Virus record (IMG/VR): IMGVR_UViG_3300027788_000092
Location: 1-23,085 of that record
Source: a virus
Strand: one strand, 5' to 3'
Length of the DNA stretch: 23,085 nucleotides
Shown here: in pieces, positions 18,819 through 23,085 of the stretch
How the letters are laid out: each line of letters begins with the position of its first letter
Position numbering within the stretch: position 1 is the first letter of the stretch
Program-made: the position numbers and the translations under genes
Notes under the pieces: model-generated
Told to the model about the DNA's origin: nothing
Databases searched by the model: none
What the model saw: the letters and a program-made list of their open reading frames with translations, nothing else

Positions 18819-21377
18819 ATGGCATTGACTAAATTCTATACATCCGTTGAAAGATACGGAAACAACATTCTACATCGCGGTTACGAAAACGGCAAACGTT
18901 TTTCATATCGTGTACCATTTCAGCCAACTCTATATATTAATACACCTAAAGCTGGTGGAGAAGGTTATCGTTCTTTAGATAGTTCGCTGCCCGTATCTCC
19001 TCATAAGTTTGGTGATATGAGAGAAGCAAAGGACTTCATCGAAGAATACAAAGGTGTTCACGGTATGAAGACGTTTGGTTCTACGAATTACGTTACTCAG
19101 TTTATTCAAGAAGAATACCCAGGCAAGATTACATATGACGTAAGTAAGGTAAATATCGTATCGTTTGATATTGAGGTAGACATCAGCGATGGTTATCCAA
19201 ATATGGACACTGCTGATAAACCGATTACATCTATTGCTTATCATAGTTCTCGAGACGATGTATATTATGTACTTGGTCGTAAAGATTATGACAAGACAAA
19301 AACTGTTACTGATATTCCTCAAGACAAGATTGAGTTCGTATTGTTTGATGGTATTGATGGTGAACGTGCTTTACTTCAATACTTTATGAAACTGTGGACA
19401 ACTGACTATCCTGATATTGTTACAGGTTGGAACGTTGAATACTTTGACATACAATATATCGTTACTCGTATTAGGTCACTCCTTGGTGAAGAAACCGCAA
19501 AGCGTTTATCTCCACACAAATCAATTAAACAATCCTCTCGAGAGATCTTTGGTAAAGTTGCCTCGACCTATCGTATTATGGGTGTTGCTGTTATTGATTA
19601 CATGGATTGTTTCAAGAAGTTTGGTTATAAGTACGGTCCTCAAGAATCATACAAGTTAGATCATATTGCTTATGCCGTCCTTGGTGAAAAGAAAATTGAT
19701 TACTCTGAATATGGTTCGCTAACTGGATTGTGGGAAGAGAATCCTCAATTGTATCTTGACTATAATTTAAAAGATACTCAACTGATTGCTCGTCTTGAAG
19801 AAGAAACAGGATTACTTGCATTGGTATGTACAGTTGCCTATGATGGTGGTGTAAACTATAATGATGCATTTGGTACAGTAGGTATTTGGGAATCAACCAT
19901 ATATCGTAAACTGATGAAAGATAAAATTGTTCCTCCACTGAAAGGTGGTCCAGGAATGAGAGCTGCTGATCTTGTTGGTGGTTATGTTAAAGATCCTAAA
20001 GTTGGAATGCATCCTTGGGTTGTTTCTTTCGATCTTAACTCACTATATCCTCACTTGATGTTACAATTTAATATGTCACCAGAAACATATATGCCAGATG
20101 ATCGAGAGTATGTAACTCAGGACATGGTACTCAAAGGTGAATATCAGAATGAACGTAACGGAGTCTCTGTTGCTGCTAATGGTGTTTGCTTTTCTAATAA
20201 GAAGTTAGGAATTATTCCTGAAATCATTGATGAATACTATAATAACCGTTCCGTGATTAAAAAGCAGATGATCCTTGCTGAACAACAGTTTGAGGTCGAG
20301 AAAGATCCACGAGAGCTCATAAGGCTTAAACGTGAGATTAATCAATTGCATAACTCGCAAATGTCAATTAAGATTGCCATGAACAGTTTGTATGGTGCTA
20401 CTGCTAACGTATATTTCTTATACTATATTAATGAAATGGCAGAGGCGATTACAACAAGTGGTCAGTTGGCTATTCGTTGCGCTGAGCAATCAGTGAATAA
20501 TTACCTAAACAGAGTTCTTGGTACAACAGGCCATGATTATATCGTTTATATTGATACTGACTCAATCTATGTTGACTTTGGTCCTATGATTAAAGAAGTA
20601 TTTGGTACGACTGATATTGATAAAGATAAAGGTGAAGAGTTTCTTGATCGTGTATGTTCAACCAAAATTGAACAGATCATTGAAGATGGTTACGAAAAGC
20701 TTGCTGCTGATCTTGGTACTTATCGTAATGCAATGGTAATGAAACGTGAAAAGATTACTAACAGAGCAATCTTTGTTGCTAAGAAACGTTACATACTAAA
20801 TACATTGAACTCAGAAGGTGTTCACTACGATACTCCTAAGATATCGGTAACAGGATTAGAATCAGTAAGATCTTCCACTCCTGAGATCTGTCGTTCTAAA
20901 CTCAAGAAATGTTTTGAAATCATTATGAATGAAGATGAAGAAACAACTCAAGCGTTTATTGGAGATTTTAAGGAAGAGTTCAAAACCTTAGATCCTATGG
21001 CAATCGCTAAGACTTCTGGTGTTAATGAACTCAAGAAGTACCAAGTAAAAGGATCCTTATACAAAAAAGGTTGTCCAATGCATGTTCGTGGTTCCTTGAT
21101 GTATAACCACTTCATTAAAGAGAAAGGTCTTGGCAAGAAGTTTCCAATGATACAAGGTGGAGACAAAGTCAAGCTATTATATTTAAAGGTACCTAATCCT
21201 ATTCGTGAGAACGTAATATCGGTTCCTGGCCTTTTACCAAAACAACTTGGACTACATGATTATGTTGATACTGAACTTCAGTTTGATAAAGTATTCCTTA
21301 GTCCTATACAGTCAATACTCGATGCGGTTGGATGGTCAGCAGAGAAGGTTAATACCCTCGATGACTTTTTCAGTTAA
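18819..21377 (+). CDS. 43: Replicative DNA polymerase gp43 (family B)
   Basis: The 852-residue chain matches T4 gp43 (898) from the N-terminus FYTSVERYGNNILHRGYENG to the end. The 3'-5' exonuclease motif I is SFDIEV (Asp117 and Glu119), with TGWNVEYFDIQYI as exo II. Polymerase motif A is SFDLNSLYP (Asp405), motif B is KIAMNSLYG (518-526) and motif C is YIDTDS (Asp579 and Asp581). KKRY near residue 657 is a typical DNA-contact motif. The C-terminus NTLDDFFS corresponds to T4 SLDFLFG, the sliding-clamp-binding tail, so clamp contact is probably kept. It is a single uninterrupted chain, with no intron or intein. Confidence 0.97.
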   Translation: MALTKFYTSVERYGNNILHRGYENGKRFSYRVPFQPTLYINTPKAGGEGYRSLDSSLPVSPHKFGDMREAKDFIEEYKGVHGMKTFGSTNYVTQFIQEEYPGKITYDVSKVNIVSFDIEVDISDGYPNMDTADKPITSIAYHSSRDDVYYVLGRKDYDKTKTVTDIPQDKIEFVLFDGIDGERALLQYFMKLWTTDYPDIVTGWNVEYFDIQYIVTRIRSLLGEETAKRLSPHKSIKQSSREIFGKVASTYRIMGVAVIDYMDCFKKFGYKYGPQESYKLDHIAYAVLGEKKIDYSEYGSLTGLWEENPQLYLDYNLKDTQLIARLEEETGLLALVCTVAYDGGVNYNDAFGTVGIWESTIYRKLMKDKIVPPLKGGPGMRAADLVGGYVKDPKVGMHPWVVSFDLNSLYPHLMLQFNMSPETYMPDDREYVTQDMVLKGEYQNERNGVSVAANGVCFSNKKLGIIPEIIDEYYNNRSVIKKQMILAEQQFEVEKDPRELIRLKREINQLHNSQMSIKIAMNSLYGATANVYFLYYINEMAEAITTSGQLAIRCAEQSVNNYLNRVLGTTGHDYIVYIDTDSIYVDFGPMIKEVFGTTDIDKDKGEEFLDRVCSTKIEQIIEDGYEKLAADLGTYRNAMVMKREKITNRAIFVAKKRYILNTLNSEGVHYDTPKISVTGLESVRSSTPEICRSKLKKCFEIIMNEDEETTQAFIGDFKEEFKTLDPMAIAKTSGVNELKKYQVKGSLYKKGCPMHVRGSLMYNHFIKEKGLGKKFPMIQGGDKVKLLYLKVPNPIRENVISVPGLLPKQLGLHDYVDTELQFDKVFLSPIQSILDAVGWSAEKVNTLDDFFS

Positions 21378-21382
21378 ACCTA

Positions 21383-21411
21383 TTGACATCTAACCTAAAC
21401 TGTGTTATAAT
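21383..21411 (+). promoter_or_regulatory. Consensus promoter of the Sm-like/glutaredoxin/MazG operon
   Basis: TTGACA 21383-21388, 17-base spacer, TATAAT 21406-21411, beginning six bases after the gp43 stop. A CAGGAAA ribosome binding site follows before the ATG at 21444. The next three genes overlap by four bases each and should be one message. Confidence 0.9.
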
Positions 21412-21443
21412 AGACACAATAACAAATTAACAGGAAATTTAAT

Positions 21444-21731
21444 ATGAGTGATATACAAATTGTAAGACTATCAACCGGCGAAGAGGTTGTAGCAAAAGTA
21501 GCCTATGATAAAGGATTCTATACTTTGACTGATGCGATCCTATTAGTCCCAGCTGGTGAAGGTAAAATTGGAATGGTTCCATTCGTACCTTATGCAACTC
21601 GTGAACCAGTTGTTATTGGCGAATCTCACGTAATGTTTACAGTAGAACCAATGGATGAGTTGAAGAAGCAAGTAATTGAAGCAACTACTGGTTTAATCCT
21701 ACCTGGGTCTGGTGGTTTGAAACTCGTATGA
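21444..21731 (+). CDS. Sm-like small phage protein, 95 aa
   Basis: The N-terminal 65 residues read as a five-stranded small beta barrel: IQIVRLSTGEEVVAKVAYDK, then YTLTDAILLVPA, KIGMVPFVPYA and SHVMFTVEPMDEL. This L.TGEEV...V....G.Y.L..P..L resembles the Sm/Hfq-like proteins found in many phages, in which the strand order binds RNA in the bacterial relatives. RNA binding by this protein is not shown. The C-terminal 25 residues are helical, then glycine-rich (LPGSGGLKLV). It overlaps the glutaredoxin gene as ATGA. Confidence 0.7.
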   Translation: MSDIQIVRLSTGEEVVAKVAYDKGFYTLTDAILLVPAGEGKIGMVPFVPYATREPVVIGESHVMFTVEPMDELKKQVIEATTGLILPGSGGLKLV

Positions 21732-21943
21732 TAGAAATATATGGAAAGACTAATTGTTCCTATTGTAACATGGCTAAACAGCTTTGTGAATCAAAGAAAT
21801 TAGACTTTGTGTATAAATCAATGGGTGAGGACTTTTCGCAAGAAGAGTTCTTTACTCAGTTCCCAACTGCAAGAACCTTTCCACAGATTACAATGGATGG
21901 TAAAGCAATTGGTGGATTTAATGAATTGAGAGAATTATTATGA
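21728..21943 (+). CDS. Glutaredoxin
   Basis: This 71-residue protein is a minimal glutaredoxin. The active site is CSYC (Cys10 and Cys13) at the end of the first strand; the cis-proline is in TFPQI (Pro52), and the glutathione-binding GGF lies at 62-64. It would supply electrons to ribonucleotide reductase or reduce protein disulfides, like T4 NrdC, which has CVYC. The reductase itself is not in this window. Overlaps of four bases on both sides (ATGA) couple it to the Sm-like and MazG-like genes, a nucleotide-metabolism context that suits the reductase role. Confidence 0.92.
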   Translation: MIEIYGKTNCSYCNMAKQLCESKKLDFVYKSMGEDFSQEEFFTQFPTARTFPQITMDGKAIGGFNELRELL

Positions 21944-22353
21944 GTAAAGATTGGGTAAAAGATATTGTTGACATGCAGTCAAAATACAGAACACATAGCT
22001 GGGTAGCAAACTCAGATATAGAAAAGTTGAAAGCGTTCTTGGAATTCAGAGTTAACTTCCTACAAGAAGAACTTGATGAAACAAGAACTGCTCAAAAAGA
22101 TATCGACTCCGAAGAAATCGTTGATGGTTTAGTTGACCTTTGTGTAGTGGCAATCGGTACTCTTGATGCCTTCGGAGTCGATCCTTATAAAGCTTGGGAC
22201 GCAGTTCTCAAAGCAAACATGGCAAAAGAAGTAGGTATTAAAGAAGGAAGACCCAACCCGCTTGGGTTACCTGATCTAATGAAACCTGAAGGATGGGTTG
22301 CTCCATCACATGAAGGTAACCACGGTATCCTGCCAACATTAAGAGAAGTATAA
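21940..22353 (+). CDS. MazG-like nucleotide pyrophosphohydrolase
   Basis: The 137-residue all-helical protein has the metal-binding pattern of MazG and phosphoribosyl-ATP pyrophosphohydrolase relatives: EELDE (Glu43, Glu44, Glu47) in one helix, then EIVD (Glu59 and Asp62) in the next. DGLVDLCVVAIGTLDAFG and AWDAVLKANMAKE complete the fold. The tail GRPNPLGLPDLMKPEGWVAP is typical of the phage branch. Such enzymes cleave nucleoside triphosphates to monophosphates and pyrophosphate; the preferred nucleotide is unknown, and depletion of alarmone or of unwanted dNTPs are both proposed for phage forms. It is the last gene of the operon. Confidence 0.85.
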   Translation: MSKDWVKDIVDMQSKYRTHSWVANSDIEKLKAFLEFRVNFLQEELDETRTAQKDIDSEEIVDGLVDLCVVAIGTLDAFGVDPYKAWDAVLKANMAKEVGIKEGRPNPLGLPDLMKPEGWVAPSHEGNHGILPTLREV

Positions 22354-22366
22354 CTTTCATGAATAC

Positions 22367-22449
22367 TGTCTCCTATCTGTATATATATTTTATATGTAAC
22401 AGAATTGTAACACAATTGTTGCATTAGAACCACCGCAATATAGGAGACA
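22367..22449 (+). promoter_or_regulatory. Structured leader that could mask a ribosome binding site
   Basis: A perfect 10-base inverted repeat, TGTCTCCTAT (22367-22376) and ATAGGAGACA (22440-22449), would place the AGGAG ribosome binding site of the 26-residue peptide gene in a stem. Nested inside is a second hairpin: TGTAAC-AG-AATTGT (22395-22408) pairs with ACAATTGTTGCA (22412-22423) around an AAC loop, with a two-base bulge. The region 22354-22612 otherwise holds that peptide gene and a promoter. No U-tract follows, so it does not look like a terminator. Confidence 0.6.
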
Positions 22450-22451
22450 AC

Positions 22452-22532
22452 ATGACAAAAGCATTTAAAGCCTTTCATAAATTTATGAAATCAGGTAGAA
22501 TTAGCAAAATAATCAACGAATACTGTAAATAA
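22452..22532 (+). CDS. Small basic peptide, 26 aa
   Basis: ATG 22452 follows a strong TAGGAGA ribosome binding site and opens a 26-codon frame beginning MTKAFKAFHKFMKSGRISK and ending IINEYCK. The net charge is strongly positive and the first half is amphipathic when drawn as a helix. The ribosome binding site lies in the right arm of a 10-base inverted repeat, so translation may be controlled by RNA structure. Codons 8-13 lie inside an 18-base perfect palindrome (22473-22490). No promoter is seen directly upstream, so it probably depends on read-through from 21383. It may instead be part of a regulatory RNA. Confidence 0.55.
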   Translation: MTKAFKAFHKFMKSGRISKIINEYCK

Positions 22533-22545
22533 TCCCAAATAACTA

Positions 22546-22574
22546 TTGACATCATAAAGAAACTATGGTATAAT
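22546..22574 (+). promoter_or_regulatory. Consensus promoter of the 107-aa gene
   Basis: TTGACA 22546-22551, 17-base spacer, TATAAT 22569-22574, 38 bases before the ATG at 22613. From the -10 box onward it shares 25 identical bases with the minus-strand promoter at 4446-4418. Confidence 0.9.
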
Positions 22575-22612
22575 AGTACTATAAATTGATAAACTAAATG
22601 GGAAACACATAA

Positions 22613-22936
22613 ATGATTGATTTTAAATATGCAAACTATTACGGTTACTCTGATGTTAGTCCTTATGAAATTACTAAGGTTATTTCTGATCTTACTTTAG
22701 AGGTTCGTCCAATGAAAGCAACATTGGATCCCAATTTTAAATGTGAAACAGTTGTTGGTGGATTCTTCGGACATACTACTAATAACAACAAACAATCTTA
22801 TTCTTACGAATCTATTGCCGATGCTGTGGTTACACGTATTCGATATAGTAAAGCAAAGAAAGGTTGGTTCAATAAGTACGGCCAACGTCATCTATTAGAA
22901 AATAAACCTGTTCGTTTTTATGACTACAACTTTTAA
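22613..22936 (+). CDS. Conserved phage hypothetical protein, 107 aa
   Basis: The protein begins MIDFKYANYYGYSDVSPYEI, has VISDLTLEVRPMKATL in the middle and ends VVTRIRYSKAKKGW, FNKYGQRHLLEN and PVRFYDYNF. The YANYY.YSDV.PYEI..V...TLE.R.M.A and terminal FYDYNF are recurring marks of a widely distributed phage protein that I have seen only as hypothetical. It looks beta-rich and soluble. It has its own perfect promoter. The AAGGAG ribosome binding site of the next gene overlaps its stop. Confidence 0.85.
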   Translation: MIDFKYANYYGYSDVSPYEITKVISDLTLEVRPMKATLDPNFKCETVVGGFFGHTTNNNKQSYSYESIADAVVTRIRYSKAKKGWFNKYGQRHLLENKPVRFYDYNF

Positions 22937-22946
22937 GGAGTAGATT

Positions 22947-23085
22947 ATGGATAAGTTAACAGAATTACTTGAACGTGCTTTATATAAACATAAACAAGGT
23001 AAGCTGTGTGGTACAGGAGATCTGTACAAATCACTTATCGGTTCATTAGGTGAATCCAAGGTTGTTGAACTGACGGAAGGTGAAT
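22947..23085 (+). CDS. Hypothetical protein, cut by window end
   Basis: ATG 22947 has an excellent AAGGAG upstream that overlaps the previous stop. The 46 visible codons read MDKLTELLERALYKHKQGKL, then CGTGDLYKSLIGSLGESKVV and ELTEGE. It begins as a charged helix. No motif is sufficient for a family call. The C-terminus is beyond the window. Confidence 0.7.
   Translation, partial: MDKLTELLERALYKHKQGKLCGTGDLYKSLIGSLGESKVVELTEGE

Noticed and set aside
1-23085. CRISPR array, insertion sequence, integrase or homing endonuclease
   Set aside because: No regular repeat-spacer pattern, transposase, integrase or HNH/GIY-YIG reading frame was seen; the polymerase and topoisomerase genes are uninterrupted.

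Overview
This window looks like part of the genome of a large, AT-rich T4-superfamily tailed phage (contractile-tailed, strictly lytic type). The basis is a run of recognisable T4-type genes: topoisomerase II subunits (gp39/60 fusion and gp52), UvsY, UvsW, the late sigma factor gp55, the recombination nuclease pair gp47/gp46, DNA polymerase gp43 and a gp19-like tail tube protein. No lysogeny genes are seen. Both tRNA genes encode their own CCA end, and the early promoters match the bacterial sigma-70 consensus perfectly. That fits a gammaproteobacterial host, perhaps marine, but the host is an inference.

Layout. Positions 1-4764 are a leftward (minus-strand) accessory region of mostly small, tightly packed genes: a WYL_2/Sm-like small protein, a eukaryote-type phosphomannomutase-like HAD enzyme, two related small membrane proteins, a SprT-like metalloprotease, several hypothetical proteins and two tRNA-Arg genes (anticodons ACG and TCT). 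Many neighbours overlap as ATGA or TAATG. Positions 4765-4951 are a divergent promoter region. From 4952 the plus strand carries the fused topoisomerase large subunit and the medium subunit, then five small genes and an FkbM-type methyltransferase. At 9882-10577 a second, minus-strand FkbM-like gene converges on the first. A tail-tube gene and a third FkbM-like gene follow. Positions 11744-14697 hold uvsY, three small genes and uvsW. Positions 14815-18761 are a late-regulation and recombination operon (55, peptide deformylase, 47, 46). gp43 follows under its own promoter. An operon with an Sm-like protein, a glutaredoxin and a MazG-like pyrophosphohydrolase comes next, then a structured leader with a 26-residue peptide gene, one conserved phage protein and one gene cut by the window end.

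How it works together. Thirteen sites match TTGACA-N17-TATAAT exactly. They head nearly every early or middle block, so the host sigma-70 polymerase would transcribe the replication and recombination genes. gp55 would then redirect the polymerase to TATAAATA-type late promoters, which are seen beside tRNA-Arg(TCT) and between the second methyltransferase and the tail-tube gene. Topoisomerase, UvsY/UvsW, gp46/47 and gp43 together form much of a T4-type recombination-dependent replication machine. The clamp, clamp loader, UvsX, helicase and primase genes are not in the window.

Most worth a second look: the leader that could mask the ribosome binding site of the 26-residue peptide, a perfect promoter aimed antisense into uvsW, the phosphomannomutase-like enzyme, three divergent FkbM-like proteins around a tail gene, face-to-face late promoters on an inverted repeat, and a gp55 without the usual clamp-binding tail. 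No gene-free stretch exceeds 300 bases, and no canonical hairpin-plus-U-tract terminator was found.
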